Positions 33,501-41,971 of a stretch of DNA of 64,000 nt are shown here, piece by piece. The position numbers and the translations under genes were made by a program. A model generated the notes under the pieces. The model did no database searches and was not told the DNA's origin. It worked only from the letters and a program-made list of their open reading frames with translations. Source of the stretch: Kitasatospora purpeofusca (GTDB lineage Bacteria; Actinomycetota; Actinomycetes; Streptomycetales; Streptomycetaceae); NCBI RefSeq assembly GCF_000718025.1, contig NZ_JODS01000007.1, positions 186,001-250,000 on the forward strand. Reading direction: 5' to 3'. Position 1 is the stretch's first letter, and each line of letters begins with the position of its first letter.

Positions 33501-34775
33501 ATGATTCGACGCGCAATAATTGCTATTGCAGCAACGGCACTGACGGCCGCAGTAACCACAGGGATTTCACCGGCCACCGAACCTGATCTCACGGACCAGC
33601 AGTTCGCGCACCTGGATCCCGCCCGGCAGACAAAGATCCTCGAACCGCTTCGAGCAGTAGCAAACGCGCTGGGAGACCAGGGTCGATCGACCCACTCCGG
33701 CATCTATGGGTCACTCACCATCGATGCCCCCAAAGGGCACGTCGTGCTTTATGTGACGGATATCTCAAAAGCGAACCGCCTCATCGCTGATGCCAAGAAG
33801 TCCTCACCCTCAATCGACACGTCGGTGATCAGGCTCGCGAAAGCGAACTACTCCCGAAAGGACCTCGCCGAAGCGCGGGACCAGGTCATGGCGGACTCCG
33901 AGTCACAGAAACTTCTGTACTCGGTCCGCTCCGTGTCATTGAACCCCGACTCCAGCGGCCTCAAGGTTGTCACGGACAAGGTCAACGCCGCCACTGCCGT
34001 CGCAAAGTCCGAGGCCATGCAATACCGGACCGCCACAGGGGCTCGTATCCCCATCTCCTTTGAAGCAGGCGAAGCGCTGGAGAGCCTTGAATGGCGCTGG
34101 AACGATGAGCAGCCATTCATCGCCGGAGACTACGTGGGAGTCAACGGCCATCAATGCACGACGGGAGCCGTCGCAGGCATAGGAACCGGCGACTTCATCC
34201 TCACCGCTGCTCACTGCTTCCCCGATGGCTGGGAGGTCTACGGAAACGCCTATCCGTATCACGACCTGGCGCATCAATGGACAGGCAATCGCATCGGAAC
34301 CGTTACCAACGTCTCTCCCCAATGGGACATGGAAGCGATCTACACAGGGACCAGAGGAGGAATCGGGGCAACATCCGACGAAGCGGACAACGTCCCGGGC
34401 CAGTGGTACCGGGTGGAAGGTGTTGCCTACAGTTACAACGGCGATTGGGTGTGCCAGAACGGCATTACGTCCTACTATTCCGGCCATGGTGTGCCGTGCG
34501 GCATCAAGGTCACCAACGATGACACCAGCTGGAGGACAAGCAACCCCTACTGGTGGGACGGTTTGCAGCACACCTCCCGCGGAGTCTGTGGGCACGCCGA
34601 CAACTGGGCCGCTGATCACGGAGACAGTGGCGCTCTGGTGTTCGCCTTCAGTGGTGGTACTCGCCAGGCCCGAGGAAGTGTCTCGGCCGGCTCGGACACC
34701 AAGAACGTTTGCTGGACCGAAATCAAGGACTACTTCAGGGAAGTCGGGCTGAGCCTTTCCCCCTACCATGCTTGA
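33501..34775 (+). CDS. secreted trypsin-like (S1) serine protease with propeptide
   Basis: A 424-residue exported protease. The signal peptide MIRRAIIAIAATALTAAVTT is followed by an approximately 150-residue propeptide and a catalytic domain from about 205. The triad is complete: His238 in TAAHC, Asp276 in WDMEAI and Ser376 in GDSGA. Six cysteines (219/239, 318/333, 363/404) fit three disulfides. The propeptide segment LEPLRAVANALGDQGRSTHS to VNAATAVAKSEA resembles the lipoprotein encoded next. The ATG at 33501 has AGGGGG just upstream and is preferred over the GTG at 33471. Lower GC and a more relaxed codon use than neighbours suggest acquisition. Confidence 0.9.
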   Translation: MIRRAIIAIAATALTAAVTTGISPATEPDLTDQQFAHLDPARQTKILEPLRAVANALGDQGRSTHSGIYGSLTIDAPKGHVVLYVTDISKANRLIADAKKSSPSIDTSVIRLAKANYSRKDLAEARDQVMADSESQKLLYSVRSVSLNPDSSGLKVVTDKVNAATAVAKSEAMQYRTATGARIPISFEAGEALESLEWRWNDEQPFIAGDYVGVNGHQCTTGAVAGIGTGDFILTAAHCFPDGWEVYGNAYPYHDLAHQWTGNRIGTVTNVSPQWDMEAIYTGTRGGIGATSDEADNVPGQWYRVEGVAYSYNGDWVCQNGITSYYSGHGVPCGIKVTNDDTSWRTSNPYWWDGLQHTSRGVCGHADNWAADHGDSGALVFAFSGGTRQARGSVSAGSDTKNVCWTEIKDYFREVGLSLSPYHA

Positions 34776-34812
34776 ATGAGCCCGAATCAGTCGGCAGAAC
34801 GGATGAGTTGAC

Positions 34813-35427
34813 GTGAAATGGCAACGCTCGGCGGCCGCTTCGTCGGCAGGGCTGCTCATGAGCCTCCTGCTCAGCTCATGCGGTAGTGGATCATTGTCGA
34901 GTGCCAGCGACGGGGTTCCCGAGTCTCCCCAGGCACCGATCGATCCCATTACGTACTCCGCCCTGCAAAACCTGGAGTCGGCACTGGGCGAACAGGGACG
35001 GGCGGAGTTCAAGGACACCTTTGGCGCGCTCCAACTCGACCCGGCCGGACGACACGTGATCCTGTTCGCGACCGACGAGGGCCGGGCACGTTCCCTTGTC
35101 GAAGCGGCCTCGAAGAAGCACCCAGGCATCGAGACCTCCTACACTGCGATCCGGAAGTGCCAGTACTCCCGAGGCATCGTCGACCCCGCGATCAAACTGA
35201 TCGGAGAAGCGGCGGAGTCAAACAAACTCCCAGCCCCCGTCTACTCCGCCGCCATGTTCCCGGACGGCTCCGGCATCAAGATCGCTACCACCAAGGCGGG
35301 CACCACCTCGAAGGACCTGAAGGACGCCGTCGCCAAGCTGGTCGGCGACGTCCGCGTCTCCTACGAGGAGAGCCTCCCGATCCACAACCTTGACGCCACC
35401 GCCACGATGGGCGCCCCGATGAAGTGA
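34813..35427 (+). CDS. lipoprotein resembling the free propeptide of the upstream protease
   Basis: A 204-residue lipoprotein with lipobox L-S-S-C (Cys23) after a hydrophobic signal. The body (LQNLESALGEQGRAEFKDTFGALQL, GRHVILFATDEGRARSLVEAA, SGIKIATTK) matches the propeptide of the adjacent protease segment by segment: ALGEQGR/ALGDQGR, GRHVILFATD/GHVVLYVTD, DGSGIKIATTKA/DSSGLKVVTDKV. No catalytic domain follows. Protease propeptides act as folding chaperones and inhibitors, so a membrane-anchored inhibitor or chaperone is a reasonable inference. GTG start at 34813, 37 bp after the protease stop, probably the same operon. Confidence 0.8.
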   Translation: MKWQRSAAASSAGLLMSLLLSSCGSGSLSSASDGVPESPQAPIDPITYSALQNLESALGEQGRAEFKDTFGALQLDPAGRHVILFATDEGRARSLVEAASKKHPGIETSYTAIRKCQYSRGIVDPAIKLIGEAAESNKLPAPVYSAAMFPDGSGIKIATTKAGTTSKDLKDAVAKLVGDVRVSYEESLPIHNLDATATMGAPMK

Positions 35428-35441
35428 CCGGGCCAACGCTG

Positions 35442-35486
35442 CGGCCGGAGTGGGAAGTCGAACCCGCCGACTTCCCACTCCGGCCG
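35442..35486. repeat. dispersed palindrome, 19-bp perfect stem, 7-base loop
   Basis: CGGCCGGAGTGGGAAGTCG, loop AACCCGC, then the exact complement. It is the longest member of a family with loops of exactly seven bases at 26740, 26843, 27715, 27888, 35442 and 38097. It sits 14 bp after the lipoprotein stop and could serve as its terminator. Confidence 0.85.
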
Positions 35487-35557
35487 TCATGCCCGCCACC
35501 TCTGATATCACTGGGAGCCAGGCACACCAGCACAGCACCACAGAACGGACCGGCCCC

Positions 35558-36853
35558 ATGGACGACGGGACCACCCGCATACCCGGCGGCTACTGGGACC
35601 CGCTGCCCACTGCCCGGCGGCTGCTCGTCAAGCACCCGTCCCTCGACCACTTCGGCGGGCTCTGGGCGGAGCGCAACTGGCGCAACGTCCCCGGGCCGTT
35701 CTACGGGGCGGACACCGACGGCATGCAGATGGGGCGGGACGGCGCGCCGTTCCACATCGCGTACGACGACGAGTTCGGGCCGCTGGACGGTCGGGAGTTC
35801 GTCTACCGCCAGCCGACCGACGCCGCACAGACCAAGGACCTCCTCAGCGGCTGCTTCTTCGGTCACGGCGGCTTCGCGATGGAAGGCGACGAGCACTGGA
35901 CCGACGCATCCGTGCGCGAGTGGTGGCAGGAACGCGGGCGGGTGCGCGAGTGGGCGGTCACGACCTCCGAACGCTGGTCGCAGGTCCGCGGCCAGTACCG
36001 GAAGCACTACCGGGACGCCGCACAGGGGCTGCGCGACTACCTGTTGCACCTCGACGGCGGCCTGGACACGTACCTCCGTGGCTACCTCTTCCACCTCGCG
36101 GAGGGCCGCTCGCCACTCCCCGGCGAAGCACGCCCCGAACTGCTCCGCTCCCGCAGACCCGCCCCTCCCCGCACGGCGGACCCCGTCCTCGCGGGCTACT
36201 TCGTCGCCGCGCCGGAACCCCTGAACGGCACCGGGATGCCCCGCACCGAGCAGTTGACCACCGCCTCCGACTGCCTGACCGACCAGCTCTGGCAGGACGG
36301 CAGCTGGTTCACCACCCCCGCCGAGGCCCTGGCCGCCTGCGGCATGATCGACGTCCCCGCCGACGCCCGGCTCTTCGCCCTGCTCGTCCCCGGCGACCAC
36401 GTCGACGCCTTCGTCACCGACATCCGCGAGGCGGAGACCCACGAACCGGTCCTGCTCGCCCACCTCGACGGCCCCGACCCCACCCCAGAGCCGGCCGAGG
36501 GCGGCCACGCCCTGGGCTGGGAGGTGCTCGGCTACGACCAGGGCATCCTGCACACCTGGCTCTGCAACGACCTCCACGACGACGCCGTCCGCGAGCTCGG
36601 CATCACCACCGACAACCGCGGACTGCTCCCCGACCGCACCACCGCAGACCGCCTCGCCACCTGGGCCAACGCCCGCGACGACACCAAACCGGTCACCTGG
36701 TTCCCGGCCACCCTGCTCACCTGGGACAGCCCCATCGAGACCACCTTCGTCCCCGTCGTCACAGCGCAGCCGACCCCCGCCCCGCCCCCTGGTGGCAACG
36801 CCTCGCCGATCTCTTCTGAGCCCGGTCAGCCCGCCGCGACCGAGTCGAGGTGA
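35558..36853 (+). CDS. hypothetical protein, 431 aa (possible 3' frameshift)
   Basis: A 431-residue soluble protein starting MDDGTTRIPGGYWDPLPTARRLL. No domain is recognised. The N-terminal half is rich in aromatic and charged residues (HFGGLWAERNWRNVPGPFYG, EWWQERGRVREWAV); the C-terminal half has RLFALLVPGDHVDAFVTDIREAETHEPV. Near 36785, within a C-rich run, another frame gives the natural-looking ending WWQRLADLF with a stop at 36817-36819. This hints at an indel there; the annotated end would then be 36819. It is convergent with the glycosyltransferase, overlapping 28 bp. Confidence 0.65.
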   Translation: MDDGTTRIPGGYWDPLPTARRLLVKHPSLDHFGGLWAERNWRNVPGPFYGADTDGMQMGRDGAPFHIAYDDEFGPLDGREFVYRQPTDAAQTKDLLSGCFFGHGGFAMEGDEHWTDASVREWWQERGRVREWAVTTSERWSQVRGQYRKHYRDAAQGLRDYLLHLDGGLDTYLRGYLFHLAEGRSPLPGEARPELLRSRRPAPPRTADPVLAGYFVAAPEPLNGTGMPRTEQLTTASDCLTDQLWQDGSWFTTPAEALAACGMIDVPADARLFALLVPGDHVDAFVTDIREAETHEPVLLAHLDGPDPTPEPAEGGHALGWEVLGYDQGILHTWLCNDLHDDAVRELGITTDNRGLLPDRTTADRLATWANARDDTKPVTWFPATLLTWDSPIETTFVPVVTAQPTPAPPPGGNASPISSEPGQPAATESR

Positions 36854-38046
36854 GCGAGGACCGCCGCCGCGCCGTCCTCGGTGGCGATGGCGTGGGCGAG
36901 TTCGGTGGCGCGGCGGTGGTAGGACGGCTCGGTGAGGGCGTCCGTGATCGCGCTGGCGAGGGCTTCGGCGGTGAGGTCCGCGAACGGCAGGGAGCGGGGC
37001 GCGACTCCCAGTTCGCACAGCCGGGCCGCCCAGAACGGCTGGTCGGCCATGACCGGAACGGGCACAGCGGGCACGCCGGCCCGCAGGGCGGCGGCCGTGG
37101 TGCCTGCCCCGGCGTGATGGACGACGGCGGCGGTGCGCGGGAACAGCCAGTCGTGCGGGACGTCGCCGACGGCCAGGACGTCGCCGCCGAAGCCGTACAG
37201 CCCGGCCCACCCGGCCTGCACCACCGCCCGCACACCGGCCCGCCGCACGGCCCCGGCCACCAGCTCGCCGAGCCGCTCGCCCTCCCCCACCGCCATGCTG
37301 CCGAAGCCGATGAACACCGGGGGCGGCCCGGCCTGGAGGAAGTCGACCAGTTCGGCCGGCGGCTGCCAGCCCTCCGGCCGGGCGGACCACCAGTAGCCGG
37401 AGGCGTCGACCCAGGACGGCCAGTCCGCGGGGCGCGGCAGCACCGACGGGCTGAAGCCGTGGAAGACCGGCCGCACGCCCGACGGCACCGAGGGCACTGA
37501 CGGCTCCTCGGCGGGGAGCCCGAAGTGCGACCGCAACCGGGTCGCGGCGCCCGAGAAGACCCCCTCCGCCCGCCGCACCACGTCCCGGCCGGCGGCGAGC
37601 CTGCCCTCCGGCCCGTCGAGGTCGCCGCGCGCGTTCGGCAGCGCGAACTCCCCGGTGGGGACTGACGGTACGAGGTAGGTACCGATCACCGGAATGCCGA
37701 GGGCATCCCCCGCCACCCGGGCCAGCGGCGCCGGGCCGAAGGCCGTGAGCAGTACATCGACGCCGCCCTCCACGGCCTGCGCGACCCCGTCGGCGAGCCC
37801 GTCCGCGTACGCCCGCGTCAGCGCCTGGACCTCTTCCCGCGACCCCGCCCGGCCCCAGTCCCGGATCAGCCCCTGCGGATCCCCCGGCACCGCCCGGAAC
37901 CCCAGCCCGCACCCCCCGATGAGCGCCTCGAACGCCGAATGCGCGGCCACCGAAACCTCGAGCCCCGCCTCCTGCAACCTCCGCCCCAGCCCCGTGAAGG
38001 GCGCGACGTCTCCTCGTGAACCGGCGGTGATGATCAGAGCACGCAT
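36826..38046 (-). CDS. GT1-family glycosyltransferase (MGT-like)
   Basis: A 406-residue GT-B enzyme of the UDP-glucuronosyl/macrolide glycosyltransferase family. The N-terminus MRALIITAGSRGDVAPFTGLGRRLQEAG is the acceptor-side start, and the donor-binding block is VGDVPHDWLFPRTAAVVHHAGAGTTAAALRAGVPAVPVPVMADQPFWAARL, with the His and Gln that hold the nucleotide sugar. Relatives glycosylate macrolides, sterols or flavonoids. It may tailor or inactivate a small molecule. A link to block 2, 8 kb away, is possible but unproven because gene remnants and a palindrome lie between. ATG at 38046. Confidence 0.88.
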   Translation of the reverse strand: MRALIITAGSRGDVAPFTGLGRRLQEAGLEVSVAAHSAFEALIGGCGLGFRAVPGDPQGLIRDWGRAGSREEVQALTRAYADGLADGVAQAVEGGVDVLLTAFGPAPLARVAGDALGIPVIGTYLVPSVPTGEFALPNARGDLDGPEGRLAAGRDVVRRAEGVFSGAATRLRSHFGLPAEEPSVPSVPSGVRPVFHGFSPSVLPRPADWPSWVDASGYWWSARPEGWQPPAELVDFLQAGPPPVFIGFGSMAVGEGERLGELVAGAVRRAGVRAVVQAGWAGLYGFGGDVLAVGDVPHDWLFPRTAAVVHHAGAGTTAAALRAGVPAVPVPVMADQPFWAARLCELGVAPRSLPFADLTAEALASAITDALTEPSYHRRATELAHAIATEDGAAAVLAHLDSVAAG

Positions 38047-38096
38047 GCGCCCGATTCTCCCCCGCCACCAAGATCCCCGTCACCGAACCCCGTTGA

Positions 38097-38133
38097 CGGA
38101 GTGGGAAGTCGGACTCGCCGACTTCCCACTCCG
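38097..38133. repeat. dispersed palindrome, 15-bp perfect stem, 7-base loop
   Basis: CGGAGTGGGAAGTCG, loop GACTCGC, exact complement. It is nearly identical to the stem at 35442 although the loop differs, and lies upstream of the glycosyltransferase start. Confidence 0.85.
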
Positions 38134-38141
38134 CCCACGTA

Positions 38142-38430
38142 TCAGGGACAGGAGACGTTGACGGTCACCTCATGCGTGGCGGACACGCTGCTGCCCCCAG
38201 TTGCCGAGGACGTCCTTCATATGGACGCCGTAGTAGGACCACAGCTTCCAGGCCCCGGTCTGGCACGCGTAACGGCTGCCCTCACTGGCCGTGCTGTTCT
38301 TGCCGGAGGCCTCGAGGCACACGGCGTCCTTGGTCTCGGTGCCGTCGGGGAGGGTGATCTTGTAGTAGCCGGGCTCCCAGATGCGGCAGCCGTTCGACGG
38401 GTCCTGACAGCCGATGCCGAGGACCCCCTC
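38142..38430 (-). pseudogene. frameshifted C-terminal remnant of a small, probably secreted protein
   Basis: Read in one frame the minus strand gives GIGCQDPSNGCRIWEPG, DAVCLEASGKNSTASEG and WKLWSYYGVHMKDVLG. A plus-one shift near 38200 then continues as GGSSVSATHEVTVNVSCP and stop at 38142-38144. Both halves have good coding character and paired cysteines, but no start codon, and the upstream side runs into the terminator of the PPTase gene. This looks like the tail of a disrupted exported protein. Confidence 0.5.
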
Positions 38431-38437
38431 GGCCCGG

Positions 38438-38461
38438 GCGCGGGCCCCGCGGGGCCCGCGC
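38438..38461. terminator. terminator after the PPTase gene
   Basis: GCGCGGGCCCC followed by GC and GGGGCCCGCGC: an 11-bp perfect palindrome five bases after the PPTase stop on the minus strand. It marks the left end of biosynthetic block 2. Confidence 0.75.
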
Positions 38462-38465
38462 GCCG

Positions 38466-39170
38466 TCAGCCCAGGGTGTGACGCAGCCGGTACTCCGCCG
38501 ACGCGCCGCCCCCGGCCAGCGCCACGGCGGCGGCGTGCCGGGGCCCGGCCGGTACATCGGTGACGGCCCAGCCGGCCGGACGGCGTGCGGGCTCGGCGGT
38601 GCCGAGGTAGTCGGCGGCGGGCGGGCGCCCGAGTCCGATGCCGAGTCCCTTCAGGTACGCCTCCTTGCGGGTCCACAGCCGGGCGAACGAGCCGGGACGG
38701 TCCGCCGGCCGGACGTCCGCGAGTTCGGCCTGCTCGGCCGGGTGCAGCGTCGTGGCGAGCACCTCCACGCTGTCGGCCGCGGGCAGCGGCTCCACGTCCA
38801 CGCCGACGGGGGCGGCGGCCAGGCCGATCAGCACCCGGCCGCCGCCGTGGGAGAGCGAGAAGTGCGGGTCCCCGGCAGCGGCCCCGGCCGGGCCGCCGGC
38901 CAACCGCGGCCGCCCGTGCGGTTCGGCGCAGCCGGGGCACGGCTCCCGGCCGAAGGCCAGCGCCGCCGGGGCGAGCCCCAGCCGCCGGCCGAGCACCTGC
39001 CGCAGCGCGACGTGCGCGGCCAGGTAGACCGCCCGGTCGGCGTCCCGGACGAAGCGCCCGGCCCGCCGGTGCTCCTCCTCGTCGAGGCCGTCCAGCTCGG
39101 CCGGTCCCACCGGTACGGCGGCGGCTTCGAGCAGCCACAGCTCGACCGTCCCCGGATCCTGCGCGTTCAT
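38466..39170 (-). CDS. Sfp-type 4'-phosphopantetheinyl transferase
   Basis: A 234-residue PPTase. The two signature blocks are complete: VGVDVEPL (magnesium-binding Asp and Glu) and FARLWTRKEAYLKGLGIGL (W-x-x-K-E-x-x-x-K). It transfers phosphopantetheine from CoA to carrier-protein serines, here presumably the block 2 ACP and the ACP and PCP of block 1. The ATG at 39170 (MNAQDPGTVELW) has AAGGGGG five bases upstream; an upstream in-frame start is less likely. A hairpin separates it from the NTF2 gene, so it may have its own promoter. Confidence 0.93.
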   Translation of the reverse strand: MNAQDPGTVELWLLEAAAVPVGPAELDGLDEEEHRRAGRFVRDADRAVYLAAHVALRQVLGRRLGLAPAALAFGREPCPGCAEPHGRPRLAGGPAGAAAGDPHFSLSHGGGRVLIGLAAAPVGVDVEPLPAADSVEVLATTLHPAEQAELADVRPADRPGSFARLWTRKEAYLKGLGIGLGRPPAADYLGTAEPARRPAGWAVTDVPAGPRHAAAVALAGGGASAEYRLRHTLG

Positions 39171-39216
39171 CTGTCCCCCTTCACCCGCACCGACCCCCAA
39201 CGGCGGAGAACGACGA

Positions 39217-39245
39217 CGGGCGGCCCGGTGTCACCGGACCGCCCG
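39217..39245. terminator. hairpin between NTF2-like and PPTase genes
   Basis: CGGGCGGCCCGGT pairs with ACCGGACCGCCCG (one C-A mismatch) around GTC. It lies 20 bp after the NTF2 stop and 46 bp before the PPTase start on the minus strand, so it likely ends or attenuates the block 2 operon. Confidence 0.65.
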
Positions 39246-39265
39246 CGTCGGCGTACCCGCGCGCG

Positions 39266-39751
39266 TCACCTGCCGACGCGCGCCTCGCGGAACGGGCCGG
39301 GGTTGCCGACCGGCGTGGCGACGGCCTCGCCGACGCCCTGCTCGCCCAGCTTGTCCAGCACCGACTCCAGCAGTTCGGTGTCGCAGTAGATGTGGAGCTC
39401 GGTGATCTTGCCCCACTTGATCCGGACCACGTGCACGCCCTGGTTCGAGTAGCGGTTGCCCTCGCGGTCGGTCAGGTGGTCGACCCACTCGGCGAAGGCC
39501 ACGGTGTCCCAGGGCCAGCCCTTGGCGACGACCTTCTTCAGCTCGAAGCGCAGGTCGGGCATGACCTCCGCCAGCCGGTCGTACCACCGCTGGATCTGCT
39601 CGGCGGTGTCGCGCCCGCCCGACAACGCGTGCGCACCGGAGAACCAGTGCTCCGCGTCGGGCGTGAACTGCCGCACGATGGCAGCGTAGTTGCCGCGGTT
39701 GACGTCGGCGAACGAATTGCGGAGATTGCGCCGGACGATGGCGTGGTACAC
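39266..39751 (-). CDS. NTF2/SnoaL-like protein of block 2
   Basis: A 161-residue SnoaL-like protein: MYHAIVRRNLRNSFADVNRGNYAAIVRQFTPDAEHWFSGAHALSGGRDTAEQIQRWYDRLAEVMPDLRFELKKVVAKG shows the alpha-plus-beta barrel pattern, then VVRIKWGKITELHIYCDTE. Relatives include polyketide cyclases and epoxide hydrolases. It begins 57 bp after the MMPL stop, inside block 2, and could shape or hydrolyse the oxidised chain. The substrate cannot be inferred. Confidence 0.85.
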   Translation of the reverse strand: MYHAIVRRNLRNSFADVNRGNYAAIVRQFTPDAEHWFSGAHALSGGRDTAEQIQRWYDRLAEVMPDLRFELKKVVAKGWPWDTVAFAEWVDHLTDREGNRYSNQGVHVVRIKWGKITELHIYCDTELLESVLDKLGEQGVGEAVATPVGNPGPFREARVGR

Positions 39752-39808
39752 GTTTCCACCTCTGGTCGTAGACAGGCCGGTCGATAGTGGTGACGGTGCG
39801 TCAAAACC

Positions 39809-41971
39809 TTACGACTTCTCGACGGCCAGCGGCGGCGCCCCGCCCTCGCGGAGCCCGAATCGTTCGTACAGCCACCGGAGCGGCGCCGGGGCCCACCAGT
39901 TCCACTGGCCGAGCAGACGCATCAACGAGGGCACCAGCAAAGCCCGGACGATGGTGGCGTCCAGCAGCACGCCCAGCGCGGTGCCGAGCCCGAGTTCCTT
40001 GATGAACACGATCTCGGAGGTGGCGAGCGCGCCCAGGGCGACGCAGAACAGCACCGCGGCCGCGGTGACGACCCGGCCGGTGCGGCCCAGGCCCTGGGCG
40101 ACCGACTCGGCCTCGCCGACCCCGGCGTCCCTGGCCTCCTTGATCCGGGCGAGCAGGAACACGCCGTAGTCGGTGGAGAGTCCGAAGACCATCGCGAACA
40201 GCAGCACCGGCTGGGTGGCGTCCAGCGCGTTCTGCGCCTCGGTGCCGAACAGCCCGGCGCCGTGGCCCCATTGGAAGACGAAGACCAGGATGCCGAAGGT
40301 CGCGGCGAGGGTGAGCAGGTTCATCAGCACGGCCTTGAGCGGCAGCACCAGCGAGCCGGTCATCAGCAGCAGCACCAGCATGCTGGTGAGGAAGACGATC
40401 AGCGCGGCGGCCGGGAGCCGGCCGGTGAGGCTGTCCTGCAGGTCGACGAAGGTGGCGGTCTGCCCGCCGACCAGGACCTCGTCCGGGCCGGAGAGCGCCC
40501 GGACGTCCTTGACCAGGGTCTGGCTCTCCCCGCTGAGGCCGGGCTCGCGGGGGGTGACCTGGAGCAGCCAGGTGTCCGCGTTCAGCGCCACGGCCGGGGT
40601 GACGGCGGCCGCGCCGGGCAGGGCCGCGATCCGGTCACGCAGCGCGTCCACCCGGGGCTGCGCGCCCGCCGTGTCGCCGCCGGCCGCGACCACGACCTGC
40701 ACGGACTCCAGCGGGTCGGCCGGGAAGTCGGCACGCAGGGTGTCGGCGACCGAGCGGCTGCTCGTACTGGTGGGCAGCGAAGCGGGACCGACGGTGGTGA
40801 AGGCGACCTTCAGGAACGGCAGTCCGAGCAGCACCAGCAGCGCGCCGGCGCCGATCGCGACCAGCGGGGCCCGCCGCATGACCCCGCGGGCCAGCGCGAA
40901 CCAGCCGCCCTCGGTGTTCTCCGGCGCCTCCAGCGAGCGGCGGAACCGGGCCGGGGCCAGGAAGTCGATGTGCCGGCCGAGCAGTCGCAGCATCGCGGGC
41001 AGCACCAGCAGCGCGACCAGCAGCGCCGAGGCGGAGACCAGCAGACCGCCGACCGCCATCGAGTAGAGGAAGCGCTGGCGGAAGACGAACAGCGAGGCCA
41101 TCGCGGCGCTCACGGTGAGCGAGCTGAACAGGATGGTGCGGCCCGCGGTGTGCAGGGTGACCCGGATCGCCCGGTCGATGTCGGGCTCGACCGTCATCTC
41201 GCTGCGGAAGCGGGAGACGATCAGCAGGCTGTAGTCGATCGCGAGGCCGAGGCCGAGCGCGGTGACCAGGTTGAGCGAGAAGATCGACATCGGGGTGAAC
41301 TGGTCGACCACCCGCAGGCCGAACAGGGTCAGGACGACGTTCAGGCCGCCGATGACCAGCGGCAGCGCGGAGGCCACCAGACTGCGGAAGATCCACAGCG
41401 AGAGCAGGAACAGCACCGGGAAGGCCAGGAGTTCGGCCCGCTCCAGGTCGTGCTGGACGGTGCTGACGACCTGGTTGCCGACCACCTCGCTGCCGCCGAG
41501 CTTGACCGCGGCGTCGCCGTCGAGCCGGTCGGACAGCCGGTCGACGGCGTCCTGGTAGTGGTCCTCCGCGCTGTCCTTGAGTCGGCCGACCACGATCGTC
41601 CGCCGCCCGTCCTCGGAGACCAGGTTCTTGTCCTGGGTCCGGTAGTACGTCAGGACGTCGGCGAAGGTCGGGTCCCCGGTCATCAGTCCGGCGACCTTGT
41701 CGACCTCCTCCCGGGTGCGGGGGTCGTCCACCGGGGCACCGGTGTCGACCAGGGCGATGATGCCGCCGTCGCTCTGGATGCCGGTGGCCGCGCCGATCCG
41801 GTCGTCCGCCCGGACGCTGCCCGACCCCGGGGTGACGAAGTCCGGGTTGCCGCCGGTCAGCGATGTGACGACGGGCGCGCCGATGAAGGCCGCCACCGCG
41901 GCCACCACCACGGCGCACAGCACCATCACCCGGGCATGCCGGTTCGCCAGCCGTGCGATCAGGTCCATCAT
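39809..41971 (-). CDS. MMPL-family RND transporter
   Basis: A 720-residue RND-superfamily exporter. An N-terminal helix is followed by a periplasmic-type domain and two bundles of five to six helices. Family motifs are LNLVTALGLGLAIDYSLLIVSRFRSEM and its second-half counterpart LFAMVFGLSTDYGVFLLARIKEARD, each with the Asp-Tyr pair of the proton relay. Mycobacterial MMPL proteins export lipids and polyketide-derived lipids, so export of the block 2 product is likely. The ATG at 41971 overlaps the monooxygenase stop (ATGA), showing translational coupling. Confidence 0.93.
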   Translation of the reverse strand: MMDLIARLANRHARVMVLCAVVVAAVAAFIGAPVVTSLTGGNPDFVTPGSGSVRADDRIGAATGIQSDGGIIALVDTGAPVDDPRTREEVDKVAGLMTGDPTFADVLTYYRTQDKNLVSEDGRRTIVVGRLKDSAEDHYQDAVDRLSDRLDGDAAVKLGGSEVVGNQVVSTVQHDLERAELLAFPVLFLLSLWIFRSLVASALPLVIGGLNVVLTLFGLRVVDQFTPMSIFSLNLVTALGLGLAIDYSLLIVSRFRSEMTVEPDIDRAIRVTLHTAGRTILFSSLTVSAAMASLFVFRQRFLYSMAVGGLLVSASALLVALLVLPAMLRLLGRHIDFLAPARFRRSLEAPENTEGGWFALARGVMRRAPLVAIGAGALLVLLGLPFLKVAFTTVGPASLPTSTSSRSVADTLRADFPADPLESVQVVVAAGGDTAGAQPRVDALRDRIAALPGAAAVTPAVALNADTWLLQVTPREPGLSGESQTLVKDVRALSGPDEVLVGGQTATFVDLQDSLTGRLPAAALIVFLTSMLVLLLMTGSLVLPLKAVLMNLLTLAATFGILVFVFQWGHGAGLFGTEAQNALDATQPVLLFAMVFGLSTDYGVFLLARIKEARDAGVGEAESVAQGLGRTGRVVTAAAVLFCVALGALATSEIVFIKELGLGTALGVLLDATIVRALLVPSLMRLLGQWNWWAPAPLRWLYERFGLREGGAPPLAVEKS

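Noticed and set aside
35424..36224. Plus-strand peptides sharing E-W-E-V and D-F-P-L-R-P near 27.9, 35.4 and 38.1 kb as a repeated coding motif
   Set aside because: They are translations of the same palindromic DNA repeat, not a protein motif.
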